A stretch of DNA of 64,000 nt from Nannochloris sp. 'desiccata' (lineage: Eukaryota; Chlorophyta; Trebouxiophyceae; Chlorellales; Chlorellaceae). A program made the position numbers and the translations under genes. The notes beneath the pieces were generated by a model. That model had not been told where the DNA came from. It was given only the letters and a program-made list of their open reading frames with translations, and made no database searches. The stretch covers positions 1,736,001 through 1,800,000 of the forward strand of contig JAGTXX020000015.1 in NCBI GenBank assembly GCA_019044685.2, read 5' to 3'. Below, one piece after another: positions 46,683 to 57,705 of this stretch. Numbering within the stretch: the first letter of the stretch is position 1; each line of letters opens with the position of its first letter.

Positions 46683-47801
46683 CTACTCTGCCCTTTTGAC
46701 CATCCATTCAATCATTTCATTCAATAACCGTTCATTATAAGGCTCCTTTGGCAGCACATGCCACATATGGTTCACCAATCTCAAGGTCTTGTCTTCGGAT
46801 TTCGCCTTTAAATACAAAGACTTGCTGCCATCACAATCGCACATGGTATCGTTTTCCGAATGAAAGACTAAAAATGGGAAATCAATGCTGTCTAGCGAAG
46901 TCATAGCCACCTCAGTGGCACGTAGGTATTCGTTTGCGTTGCGTACACGCGTTTTACAGTGCATAGCTAAAGGATCTGCGTCCCAAAGAGCTTGTATTTC
47001 AGGGTAGAGGACATTCTTGTCGGTAGCAACCACAGCAGCTGAAGGAGCTATAATGGATAATACTGCCGATAAGGGACGTAAATACGGGTTTAACCCCTGT
47101 CTGGCAACTCTTTTTAGAGAAAGCATCGGTGCAAGGAGTACTGTGCCGGAGAATAACTCCGGTTTACGTCTTGCAGCGGTGAAAGCAATGCACCCGCCCA
47201 GCGAAATGCCAGAGATGAACACTGGTAATGCCTCTGCTCCATTATTATTAATGGAAAAACTAGCAGGTAGAGTTTGAGAGAGTTGTAATACATCGTCGAC
47301 ATAATGATCAAATGATTCTACGTAAAAACGAAGACCGTGAAGGCCTTCAGACCGACCACAGCCTTGATGATCAATGGCGGCAACACTGACGCCTTGAGCA
47401 TTCATTTCTTGCACCCAGGAGCCTTCGTAGCTGAGAGGTTTCCCAGCTCCTGTTCCCTTGAGGAGTTCGAAAAAAGTATGTGATCCATGGCCGTGGACGA
47501 AACATAAAACGCATTTGGGGGTTGCAGCTGGCCAGAAATAGCGGCGTAGCTTGAGGCCTTGCGCGTTGACCATAATGTTTTCATAGCCGCTGGAGCCAAA
47601 GTAGAAGGAAGAGGGCATCTCATCGTAGACAGTGCGAGGTATACCTGTCAGCGGGGAGGAGGAAGAGGTTTCAGCGTCTGTGTTGTCAGGGAGAGAGATG
47701 GCAGGTTGTGGCTCAACTGTCTGGGTGCCGTTGAGGTTGGAAGCTGACGGAGCCGAGGATGACAAGGGTGCTGCAAGATTCATGACGTCAGCAGAGGCCA
47801 T
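46683..47801 (-). CDS. Alpha/beta hydrolase, monoacylglycerol-lipase-like
   Basis: It is intronless, 372 residues, starting at MASADVMN; a longer in-frame stretch upstream has no ATG. After a ~75-residue Ser/Thr-rich leader comes the hydrolase: VLCFVHGHGSHTFFE (oxyanion loop), AIDHQGCGRSEG, the nucleophile elbow FISGISLGGCIA (Ser in GISLG), the acid in FHSENDTMCD, and the catalytic His in NHMWHVLP. This is the lysophospholipase/monoglyceride lipase pattern, also used by plant caffeoyl-shikimate esterases. The substrate is therefore a lipid monoester or related ester, not resolved further. Signs of targeting are weak. Confidence 0.88.
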   Translation of the reverse strand: MASADVMNLAAPLSSSAPSASNLNGTQTVEPQPAISLPDNTDAETSSSSPLTGIPRTVYDEMPSSFYFGSSGYENIMVNAQGLKLRRYFWPAATPKCVLCFVHGHGSHTFFELLKGTGAGKPLSYEGSWVQEMNAQGVSVAAIDHQGCGRSEGLHGLRFYVESFDHYVDDVLQLSQTLPASFSINNNGAEALPVFISGISLGGCIAFTAARRKPELFSGTVLLAPMLSLKRVARQGLNPYLRPLSAVLSIIAPSAAVVATDKNVLYPEIQALWDADPLAMHCKTRVRNANEYLRATEVAMTSLDSIDFPFLVFHSENDTMCDCDGSKSLYLKAKSEDKTLRLVNHMWHVLPKEPYNERLLNEMIEWMVKRAE

Positions 47802-48155
47802 TGGAGTGAATGGGTGGGTTATATGGCCTTCTATTGCTGACTTCTTATGGGTTTCGTGCCACGTGGATTTGCTGGCAGCAAGGAATACACAGATTGCTTT
47901 TGACGGATCACAACTCCAAGGCAAAATCTTGGGCTTGAAATAATCGATTACGAAGTATTAGCACCCTTATGTTGTAGCCTAGGTTGTTAATTTGCAAAAA
48001 AGTATCAATTGAACTGTGACCGATCTAGATTTCCAGCATACCGTAATTTGTCTTCATTTCATGCTCCAGCTAAAAATCCTAAATTCTTTCTTTAGCAATT
48101 TTTAGCACCTGTTTAAATCTCTTGAGCGATCGCAGGGATTATCAAATTTGAAATA
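47802..48155. promoter_or_regulatory. Divergent intergenic region (hydrolase / MPP-beta)
   Basis: 354 bp between divergent starts; no named element was recognised. Promoter role is inferred. Confidence 0.4.
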
Positions 48156-49904
48156 ATGCAATCCATCGCTCGTCGCGCGGGCCGTATGGCCCAGCAACTG
48201 CGCGGGTTTGCTGCCCAAGCAGAAGTGGTTTCTGCTGAACAATCACCATTCCTTCGATTTGGAAGCCCTTTCCCAGCCCATATGGATCTGAACCCGGCAG
48301 TGGCTCAGCTTCCTGAGACCAAGGTAGGCAACTTGCAGCAGAGATGGGGCAAGGCTTTTAATGCCCTCCATTAACTATCCATACTGAGAGATGATTAAAG
48401 CCTATTACTCAAAAAAATAAATGCGTTCTTTACTGCGGTAGAATTATTTCAAGAGTTAAATCAAGCAAAGCCAGATTATACCAAGATAACAGGGAAAAAC
48501 TGAATAAACAAAAAAGCCTATGGGCGGCTTCAACAACGCCGACAATGACTCTGTTTGAAATACCTCACTAATTTATTTTTTGTCCAATTTTTACAGGTTA
48601 CTCGCCTTCCCAATGGTCTTCGCGTGATTACTGAGACTGTTCCTCACGCTAGCACTGCAACTGTTGGCGTGTGGATTGATGCTGGTAGCAGATACGAGAG
48701 CGACACCACAAATGGAACAGCTCATTTCTTGGAGCACATGGCCTTCAAGGGCACCACTTCCCGCACTGTGCGTGATTTGGAAGTAGAGATTGAAAATATG
48801 GGTGGCCATCTGAATGCATACACCTCCAGAGAACAGACTTGCTATTACGCTAAAGTTTTTGATCAGGATGTTCCTAAAGCGCTGGACATCCTTTCTGACA
48901 TTCTCCAAAATTCCAACTTGGATGAGCGCGCTATCGAAAGAGAACGCGGTGTCATCCTCAGGGAAATGCAAGAAATCGAGGGTATGCCTGAAGAAGTTAT
49001 TTTTGACCACCTTCACGCCACAGCATTCCAGCGCTCCCCGCTAGGCCGCACAATCCTTGGCCCTGCTGACAATGTCCGCTCCATCACTCGCCAAAACTTG
49101 GCCGATTACATCGCCAAGAACTACACTGCCGAACGTATGGTCATCGCCGCTGCAGGCGCTGTAGATCACGCTGCTGTGGTCGCTTCCGTTGAAAAATCTT
49201 TCGGTCGTGTTCCAGCTGGCGGTGAGTCTGCCGCCCAGCTTGTTGCTGCTGAACCTGCCCGGTTCACCGGATCTGAAGTCCGTTTACGTGACCCTGATAT
49301 GCCTCTTGTACACATGGCGTTATCCTTCCAGGGCGCATCTTGGACTGACCCAGACTCCATCCCCTTAATGGTCTTGCAGACTATGCTCGGCTCCTGGGAC
49401 AAAAACTCCTCTGCAGGTGGCGCTATGGGTTCTCAGCTCGCGCAGACTGTTGCCGCCAACGGTCTCGCTGAATCGTACATGGCGTTTAATACCAACTACC
49501 AAGATACTGGGTTATTCGGTGTCTATGCAGTTGCGGACCCACATGAATCAGATCTTGAAGATTTGTGTTGGACAATCATGAGAAACGTTACGAAAACATG
49601 TTATGATGTTGAAGAAATGGATGTAGCACGTGCTAAAAATCAGCTTAAATCTTCTATTTTATTCTCTCAAGATGGTACTACTGGAGTCGCAGAGGAGCTC
49701 GGTAGAAATTTATTGGTATATGGCCGCAGAGTGCCTCGGGCAGAACTGTTTGCGAGAATCGATCCTGTAGATGCAGAGACGATCAAGGCAGTTGCGAGCA
49801 GGTTTATTTTGGATCAGGATTTGGCTATTGCGGCAATGGGTGATGTCCAGTATATGCCTGATTATAATTGGTTGAGAAGAAGGAGTTATTGGTTGAGATA
49901 CTAA
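48156..49904 (+). CDS. Mitochondrial processing peptidase beta subunit
   Basis: Exons are 48156-48323 and 48597-49904 (GT-AG, phase 0), 491 residues. The inverted zinc motif HFLEH (His99, Glu102, His103) and a second glutamate about 76 residues later make this the catalytic beta subunit, which removes presequences from imported matrix proteins. In plants the same protein is a core subunit of complex III. Exon 1 encodes an Arg-rich presequence (MQSIARRAGRMAQQLRGF). Family blocks ATVGVWIDAGSRYE, GGHLNAYTSREQT and the C-terminal IDPVDAETIKAVASRF are intact. The alpha-subunit Gly-rich loop is absent. Confidence 0.95.
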
Positions 49905-50399
49905 GCAAAGAAATCGATTTAAGTGGGAGATATCGTGCCTCTTAGCAGGTCGACATAGAGAGGTTGCTGTAGTTTTTTTTTTGAATATTTCTTTTCTTTT
50001 TACTAACAAGGAAGTGGAGGATCGTAGTGTCGTTTGATGTATGACTTCATAGTCAAGTTGTTTTCGGAGGATTCTCGTCCTCACTTTCTTATACTTTATA
50101 TAATATGCTTAATTGTCTTTCCTCACCGCTCTGTAAAAACACTTTTTACTGAAAAGAAGCTCTAGTGATAAAAGAGCAAACATTGCTAATTATGACAAAT
50201 TGAAGACCCTTTCAAGGGTTGTACGTATTAGGAAACCAAAGATGCTGACCTGTGAATGTTGTCTGCATTGATGATCAATCACAAATTTTGATCGCATTTG
50301 GGCGACTTGATTCTATTTACACGTTCTGGTCAGCAGTTCAGCTTCAGACATATAACTAATTATAGCATATTTATATAGATACGATTTAGTGCGAACACA
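49905..50399. other. Intergenic region MPP-beta 3' end / APC4 promoter
   Basis: TGTAA at 50132-50136 is a candidate poly(A) signal of the MPP-beta gene; the AT-rich 200 bp before APC4 likely form its promoter. Nothing else was recognised. Confidence 0.45.
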
Positions 50400-53315
50400 A
50401 TGGATACCGAGCAAGCTGCACCTCAAGCATCATTCAGCCAATTGCTCGACCGGGGCCTGGCTTTACCTCCAGCCCGTGCCCTCTGGTGCCCTACCATGGA
50501 TCTTCTCGCCGCCCTCGCCTCTGACGGACAACTCCAGCTTTACCGTCTCAACTGGCAACGGCTCTGGTCTATCACTCCAGAGTCCCCAATCACTTCTTTG
50601 TGCTGGCGGCCAGACGGGAAACAAATTGCAGTTGGTCAGCACGATGGCTCCGTTCTTCTACTCAACACGGAAGATGGAGAGACGCAGGAACGGGCACAGA
50701 TCTTTGAAAACCCTGTTGATGCTATTACCTGGACGTTTTCTTCATTAAAAACTTCTCCAGGCCGTCCGATTGTTCCTTACAGCGATAGAACGAGGAAGTT
50801 TTTTGAACCACCCTTGCCGCCAGCCCCAGCACACACCGCACCGACCGCTGCTGGTTTTGACAACTATGCTGAAAGGTTGGGTAAACGTGAAGAAGCTTCT
50901 TGGCTACCGAAATTGGATGTGATGGACTTGATAGCGTGTGGCTCGTCTATTGGAGAAGTCGCTTTGTGTGGAGAAGGCCTCTTTTTATTAGCTAAACATC
51001 GTATTTTCGCATCGAAAACCATCCATCAAATGGCAATTCCACGTTCTCTAGCTGAAGTAGCAATCCGCTGGGTCACAGAAGCAGGAGATGAGGTTCTTTC
51101 TTTAGTAGATATTTCTTTCTTAGCTGGTCCCACGCAGCACACGCTTCGCCTGCTGTGTTCCTACGCCTCCGACACCACCCGAAGCTTACGTACGTGTAGA
51201 ACCATTATTTGGCAAATGTGGAAGGAATGGCAGAGCGTACAGACAGCTATGAATGGTTTTAAAGCTACTTTAAATGAGCTTTTAAAGCAACACAGGGTAG
51301 AAAGTGATGCCCAGTCAGATTTATTGTTATTGGTTACGATGGGAGAATACACCCCTCCTATGGAGCAATTCTTAATGAATGCATTAGGTGAATCTGGAAT
51401 AAAGAAAGCAGCACGTGGTGTGGATGCTGCGCTCTGTGCTATGCATGCTTTGCTCGTTGACCGATTGCAACCCGAACTCGAAATGGTGGCATTCCGATTA
51501 GGGGAGCTGCGCGGACTCGCAGCAAACCCTATGAATAGAAAATTATTTAATTTACGTGTGAGTGAAGTTGCGAAAGCAGAGAAAAGTGCATTGAATTTAC
51601 TAATGCAATTGGAGTACCTTCGAGACAGAGTCACTCAAGGTGTCAGTCAATATCGAACTTTCTTCTCTTGGTTGACCACTGCATTACGTCGTTTCCCTGA
51701 AGATACAGTCGATACCATGATGGGATATCCACTTAGTCACGTGGATACCGTGCGTGCTTTCCTCCATTATGAATTTGACAAGAGTGTTATAGAACCATTT
51801 TTATTTGGCGAGGACCCAAATGGTCCTCCTCAGGAGTTATTTTCCCCTGAAAAAGAGCCTATACTCGACCCAAATATCTTGAAAACTGGTGATACTGATG
51901 GTGATACCTACGATTATTGGGGGGATGAAGTTAAAGAACACGATACTTTCTGTGAAAAAGGTATACTCGAAGAGATCGAAGCAATATTTACTGATCGAGA
52001 GGTATTGGATTCAGACTTGAACACGACACAAGGGAGAGAATATGCTACAATATCTGATACATCGCGCAAATCCAGGACTGGGATGGTGAGAGATATGTAT
52101 TCTCTGCAAAATGAGGTGTTGACTGCATTGATGCGGCCATCGTTAGGGATGAGTAAGAGGCTTTATACTCCTGGCAGAGCAGAGACAGTCCATTGGATGT
52201 TTGTACGTAAAGCTGCAACACATACTAATGCCATAGTGCATGGTACTGCTGATGGTAGTGTACCAGGGGTGCTTCAGTATTCTAGTGCAACTGGCGAGCT
52301 GACCGTCGCACTACCAGTAGAAATCCCAGAAGCAGCTGCTGCAGCAGCTGCAGCAGAGGAACATAAGAAGAAAATGTGTCTTGCATTAATGACGTGTAGC
52401 GCGAGACAGTTTTCTGAAGATCCTATCTATTTGGAACCAACGCAAAGTGAGCTTGAGAAAGCTAAAAGCGGTGGTGCAGCAGCAGCAGGGGAAGCAGGAG
52501 CGGAGAAGAAATACCATAAAGATAATAGAGAAGTTAAGTTTACAGTAACTTCGTTTTCTGAAGGGCTTGATCTGGTAGATGTAGGTTATTATAAAGACGG
52601 CGCTTTAGCTCTACTCTTAGAAAATCGAGTTGAACAAGAAGAAAAGCATGCCAGTGGTGCTGGCGCTGATGCTGGTGCTGCTCGTGTTGACGCCATACTA
52701 GCTCTAGCACCTCGAGATCTCTTTATAAATACCATGCATCCTGTGAATATAACTCAATTAAACAGCGTGGTACCTGCATTTGAAGCGTGTGGCGGTCATA
52801 TTTCATCTTCTCCTCTAGATTTAGAAGCTTGTCGGCAGAGAGCCTTGCCGTACAGAAAGGCAAAGAGACCCATGGCAATCAGTGCAACGAGAGGAATTGC
52901 GTTTGTTTTAGCTGGTAATCAACGTGCTATACTGTACGATTTAGAAGAAGACGAGGAACTAGATGAAGCAGAAGAAGGAGAAGATGATGGCGGTGGCAGT
53001 GGCGGAGTAGGAGAAGAAGGGACAGATATGGCTGACGACGTGGAAGAAGAACAAATAGAAGAAGAGAAAGGTGATAAACAATACGGTGAAGGGCATATTT
53101 CAGAAAAAGATTTAGAAAAGATGTCTGTTAGCCGTATGACCCAGCTCTTGCTTGGTAATGATGCCGCTGCTGCTGCCGCTGATGCTGCTGTCCCTGGTGG
53201 TGCTGGTGCTGGACCGAGTGAAGAACCGCAGGCTGCTGCAGAAGAAGAAAGCGAGAGCGAAGTGAGTGATGATGCACCTCGACTTATGGCTAGACGTCCC
53301 CGTCGCAGATCCTAG
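50400..53315 (+). CDS. APC4: Anaphase-promoting complex subunit APC4
   Basis: It is intronless, 971 residues. The N-terminal propeller begins MDLLAALASDGQLQLYRL, ITSLCWRPDGKQIAVGQHDG and LLNTEDGE, the Apc4 WD40 signature. The helical APC4 domain (about residues 265-520) includes LLRSYASD-type segments and DTMMGYPLSHVDTVRAFLHY. A later block, GYYKDGALALLLENR, is another conserved APC4 motif. The subunit is a scaffold in the platform of the anaphase-promoting E3 ligase that targets cyclins and securin. The C-terminal ~100 residues are strongly acidic (Glu/Asp with Ala runs) and end in a basic RRPRRRS. It has an acidic tail longer than animal APC4. Confidence 0.9.
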   Translation: MDTEQAAPQASFSQLLDRGLALPPARALWCPTMDLLAALASDGQLQLYRLNWQRLWSITPESPITSLCWRPDGKQIAVGQHDGSVLLLNTEDGETQERAQIFENPVDAITWTFSSLKTSPGRPIVPYSDRTRKFFEPPLPPAPAHTAPTAAGFDNYAERLGKREEASWLPKLDVMDLIACGSSIGEVALCGEGLFLLAKHRIFASKTIHQMAIPRSLAEVAIRWVTEAGDEVLSLVDISFLAGPTQHTLRLLCSYASDTTRSLRTCRTIIWQMWKEWQSVQTAMNGFKATLNELLKQHRVESDAQSDLLLLVTMGEYTPPMEQFLMNALGESGIKKAARGVDAALCAMHALLVDRLQPELEMVAFRLGELRGLAANPMNRKLFNLRVSEVAKAEKSALNLLMQLEYLRDRVTQGVSQYRTFFSWLTTALRRFPEDTVDTMMGYPLSHVDTVRAFLHYEFDKSVIEPFLFGEDPNGPPQELFSPEKEPILDPNILKTGDTDGDTYDYWGDEVKEHDTFCEKGILEEIEAIFTDREVLDSDLNTTQGREYATISDTSRKSRTGMVRDMYSLQNEVLTALMRPSLGMSKRLYTPGRAETVHWMFVRKAATHTNAIVHGTADGSVPGVLQYSSATGELTVALPVEIPEAAAAAAAAEEHKKKMCLALMTCSARQFSEDPIYLEPTQSELEKAKSGGAAAAGEAGAEKKYHKDNREVKFTVTSFSEGLDLVDVGYYKDGALALLLENRVEQEEKHASGAGADAGAARVDAILALAPRDLFINTMHPVNITQLNSVVPAFEACGGHISSSPLDLEACRQRALPYRKAKRPMAISATRGIAFVLAGNQRAILYDLEEDEELDEAEEGEDDGGGSGGVGEEGTDMADDVEEEQIEEEKGDKQYGEGHISEKDLEKMSVSRMTQLLLGNDAAAAAADAAVPGGAGAGPSEEPQAAAEEESESEVSDDAPRLMARRPRRRS

Positions 53316-53514
53316 TAGAAAGAAATATTTTCTATTTTTAGATTGAAGTCAAATGTTGTTTAAATCAGAGTGATATGCTGTTAAACATAAAGAACAAAGT
53401 AAAACTGGGTTTACTATATTTTGTAAGTATAATACATGGTAATTTTCTGTTTTGCATTGAGGTTTAAAAAATATATGTATAACTTATTCATTATTCCCAA
53501 TCGACCAATGATGG

Positions 53515-55431
53515 TTATTTAGTTTCTAGCTTAGTATCACCCAGTATGAGTGGCTCTCTCTCCTCTCTGGAAGTGGTCGTGGTAGCCCCGGTGGTAGTGT
53601 TACCAGCATGAACAGGAGTCGCCCATCCTTTACCTCTCGCTTCCCATTTTGCTTGGCGCCATGCTGCAACTCTCGAGAGCTCTGCTTCGAGAGCAGCACC
53701 CAAGGTGCCTATTCCTTGAAAAGCCTTGTTTTCACGTAAAACAGGGCTACTAAGACCTTCCGAACGACCAGATGCTTCTGCAAGAGCAGTGTCAAGTGAT
53801 AAAGGAGCCAACAAAGAACGTCCAGCATCGCCACCATTACTGCCATTTGACGCCGCAAGTTGTAATTGAGCTAATTCCACGTCCCTCCCTGGTGCTGGCG
53901 ATCTAGAAGCACTAGGAGAAGTGGCTAATTGAGCCATTATTTGAGGCTGTTCATTAAAGAACCCAGCCAATCTGCACAGAAGAAAGACAAATAAAGAAAA
54001 ATAAAAACAAAGCGTCAGATAACAAATTTTTTTGATAAAAAAAAATACAAAGAAAGAAAGAAAGAAAAATTCAGCGCACGGCTAATGATGAAATATACAC
54101 CTACTTACCCCATAGCTACAGCTCCTATAATCGCTAACAACAACCCCAACAACAACGCAGATAACGCTGATGAGCTCAATGTACTCATCTCATCAAAATA
54201 TATCATTCCTTCGAGAACCGACATGGCCATCCAGAATGCCTGCATCAACGGCATGATCAAACTGGCTGGATACAGTTTGAGCCCTTTATTACTCTGTTTG
54301 ATCCAATATCCTGCTGTCCCTACAAATGCTGCTATCGTAAACCATGAATACCAGTCTGAAAATGACGACGGAGCTGCGCTAACTACATAGGTTAGAGATT
54401 TACTGAAAAGCACAGACCAGGCGCCGATAAACGAAGATACGGCTGAAAAAAGAAGGGCTGCGACAAACATACGGAGAGTGTTAGGATCGCCTAAATCTGC
54501 TTCTTTTGATCCTGGTGTTTCCCATAGAAGAGATTCAAACTCGTGATTATTACCAGAACCACCACCGCCGCCACTACCACCACCACCGCTGCTGCTTCTT
54601 TGAAGTCCGTTCAAAAGTTCTCTTTTACGTTGCTGCTGTTGGCTTCGTAAGGCACGTTGTTCAGCTTCAGCTTGCCGTCTTCGCCTATGTATCAACCTCC
54701 ATAATATATGCAAAGAACCGAGCGCAATGGCGAGAAAAATTAAAAAGGCCTTCATAGCAGGAGTCGTCCACTGTCGACGGAGCTCTTCTAAACTAAACGC
54801 TGTCTCTGGCGGGCCATAGAATATAATCAATACATTGCCAACTAGGACAGTTCCCACACCGAGTGCCGTTGTCAATTGGGGTCGAATGCCAAGTAGTTGC
54901 CGTGATGCAGCTGGAATTACAACGAATTGAAGTGAGCCGAGGCCGGAGAGGACTGTCTGTGCGGCAAATCTCATACTGACAAAACGCATTACGTTGCCTA
55001 TCCCAAAGGCTGTCCAGCCTATAGACGCGTAGGATTTCGATCCTGTGATTTGTTTTCTCCATTTACCATCGGGACGGCGCCTGAATGGAAAGGAAGGGGT
55101 TGGGTGGGTGGGTGGGAACAAACTTAGTTATTATGAAATAAAATAGCGGGCGAGGCGTCGGCGGCGGCAGAAGAGATGTAATTTGTAAAAAGTTGTGTTT
55201 GAAATCAATGGATTCCTCTATATATTGAGCGATGATCAAGTCTTTACAGAATACATACCATTGCGGGTGATGGTGAACACCTGGTGGAATAAGCCAAGTG
55301 CTTCCAACACCAGAGCTCTCTTCGATGCAATGAGCTACTTTGACGATTGTCTGGCCATATACAATAAGAACAGATCCAGCAATGTGCAACACAGCACCAA
55401 AGCCGCTCATGTCTTCTAAGGACAGCACCAT
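53515..55431 (-). CDS. NIPA-like (DUF803) magnesium transporter family protein
   Basis: Exons are 55259-55431, 54109-55080 and 53515-53971 (GT-AG, in phase), 533 residues. The DUF803 core has around nine hydrophobic helices: VLHIAGSVLIVYGQTIVKVA, IGWTAFGIGNVMRFVSMRFA, GVGTVLVGNVLIIFYG, and after the central loop FVAALLFSAVSSFIGAWSVL, SWFTIAAFVGTAGYWI and SALSALLLGLLLAIIGAVAM. A ~60-residue basic, Gln/Gly-rich cytosolic loop interrupts the fold, and a ~150-residue Ala/Ser-rich tail follows the last helix. NIPA proteins carry Mg2+ at plasma or endosomal membranes, but several DUF803 members are untested. Substrate is inferred from the family only. Confidence 0.85.
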
Positions 55432-55880
55432 CGCATCAAAGTTTATCGTATGTATTGAAAAATACCGACAATTAATGTTGTTTAAGGATTAGCAAATTTC
55501 AAATCAATGTTCTGCTAATCTCGCAGCAGCACGCTGTTTTTATGTTCAAAACATATTAAAGAAGTAGTAAATTCAAGCACTATTGACAATGCACAGCAAT
55601 CAAGTCTGCAGCGTAACGCTGAGCGTTATATTTTGGACAACCAGTAGTCACTTTGTAGTTCCAGCGACAAATTATTCCGCTCGCTGAGCTTCAGATTACG
55701 AACTCCTTCAATTTAAATTCGCTATTTCGCATACCTTAAACAAAATACTAATGAATTACGCAACACGCTACAATTTTAATTAAACTAATTACACAGTATA
55801 TTCCGCCAAGCTCTCTCAAATAAAATTTCAGAGCGATTCCTCACCGCCTCTCCCGCCCTATTCGAATTTAATATTTAAAT
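55432..55880. other. Intergenic region NIPA promoter / TDP2 3' end
   Basis: AT-rich spacer; a minus-strand TGTAA (TTACA near 55790) lies about 90 nt past the stop of the upstream-transcribed TDP2-like gene. No gene was recognised. Confidence 0.45.
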
Positions 55881-57373
55881 TTATTTGTTCAGAGTCTTTC
55901 CTGGCTTTGCCACCAACTTTACAAGCAATCCAAAATGATCTGATGGCAACACTGGCTTCCCTTCATACTTTACCCCTTTGATAGCGTCTTTCCCGAGTAG
56001 TTCTATGCCATCTAGTATCCAATTATTTGATTTAAAGAAAGCTCGGTCCAATCTCAATCGAAGACTCCATGGTCCTCTTTTTATCATGGCATTGCTCTCA
56101 GTATCGTAGCTATATCCAAGATCATCTGGATGCATTTCAGCCCATGCATCGACCCTGCAAGATTCATATGGATGGTTAACAACTTAATTAAATCAATATT
56201 TTGGAAACAAAAGGCAAAAGCAAAAAAGTAAAAATAAAAGAAAAACCGATAACAGTAGAGAAAAGAAAGAAAGAAAAAAGAAAGAAAAACCTACCATCCT
56301 GGGGGCAAGGGCGCTTCTCCATCATTCTTCTCGTTCCAGTTCATATCTCCGATATACAGAGAATCTTTACCTATGCTATCCAACACAGCAAGAGCTTGCC
56401 GGCACTGCGCTTGACGGGGCTTTGAGAATAGTTGTTGCCGCCCTGTCGGACTTTCTAAATGGCTTGTAGCCACACAAATTGGAATATTGTGAGGGGTAAG
56501 GATGATCGATTTTAAGTCACGACCCATTCGACTATTTTCAAAAGGAATTGAAGCATATTTGCCGCCCATTGAAGAGCTAGCGAGATTATTTTTCCACAGT
56601 AAAACTGTGAAATAAGACATGTTACCGAGGTCTGTTAGTGCAGGACGTGCTGTATACTGCCTCCACCATGGATTACTAGATAAAAGGTGGTATATTAAAG
56701 GCGTCACTTCTTGAAAACATAGCACGTCGGGTAGATCATTGCCAACAGCAGTAGATATAATTTGACTAATAGCTTGCATTCTGGAATGAATTTGAACTTC
56801 TTCTTTAAACCAAAGGTTGTATGAGAGGACAGTTAGTCTAGAGTCTTTTTCTGTTCCATTTGATGATGCCATCGCTGCCGTCGAGGGCCCTGCAGCACCC
56901 CTTCTCCCTAGCCGTTCAGCATGAAGCTGAGCTAATAGACTATTGGTGCTAGAAATGCCACGTTCAGCGTTAATAGCTGCTGTTTGGGTCATGATTCTAG
57001 TGCGGGCTATCTCTTCCTCATCTGCAGTCGTAGTTGTTGCAGCAGCAGTAGCCGTAGCAGTGGCGGTGGCTCCACCATTGCCGGTATTGTCATTGTCAAT
57101 AATTTTGGGAAGCGTGGTGTTCTGTTGCTTGTTCTCTACACGACGAGATGCTGCGAATTTCATGATTCGCTGTCTCTGCTGCTCTTCTTCATCGCCGCTG
57201 TCTAGTAAGACGACAACCTCTTCTTCTTCTTTGCTCGCCGTCCCTGCCACCATCTCATCTCGATTTCTTTTTCCGCCTGCAAATGGAGGAATAAATAATC
57301 GGCTCTGAACAGGTGTTGAGAAGGCTTTAGGTGCCTTGGCAGCGTTAAGGCCGTGGCAAAGTGCTTTGAACAT
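55881..57373 (-). CDS. Tyrosyl-DNA phosphodiesterase 2-like (EEP-fold) nuclease
   Basis: Exons are 56295-57373 and 55881-56154 (phase 2), 450 residues. The EEP phosphodiesterase motifs appear in order: LSYNLWF (residue ~187), LCFQEVT, SHLESP, GDMNWNE (~343) and PSDHFGLLV (~429). This set and the spacing are those of TDP2, which removes 5'-tyrosyl adducts left by topoisomerase II. The N-terminal ~180 residues are low-complexity with an acidic Glu/Val/Asp patch. A basic KRNRDE stretch precedes it. A TDP2 ubiquitin-binding UBA domain was not identified. It starts 332 bp from the divergent STY-type kinase. Confidence 0.86.
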
Positions 57374-57705
57374 GGAGTGTTGACTTTGATCAAGATAATT
57401 GCTTGCCTTTATCCCTTTGGGGCGTATCCGTCAGATCGATGGTATCCGACATGATATTCTGATTTTTATGGTTCTAATTAACAAAATTATGCAGCCAAGT
57501 CAAGCGAATAAAGAGTTCAGAGTGTGCGAGGAACCTGAAGTTTGTTCACGTGGCAGCGAGAATCAATTGTTTACTCTCCTTAACAGCATCTCGACATGTT
57601 TTCAATCTTATATATACAGCAGTCGACATATAAAAGAGCGTTCTACGCAGCTTGAAATCGCTCTGATGCTGTCAGTCAGTTGAAGAGTTGATTTCCTAAT
57701 AGGGA
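57374..57705. promoter_or_regulatory. Divergent intergenic region (TDP2-like / STY kinase)
   Basis: 332 bp between divergent starts. A TATA-like TTATATATAC lies near 57608, about 100 bp before the kinase ATG. Promoter role is inferred. Confidence 0.4.

Noticed and set aside
47802..47924. Longer N-terminus for the alpha/beta hydrolase
   Set aside because: The extension would start at TTG; the first ATG in frame is at 47801.
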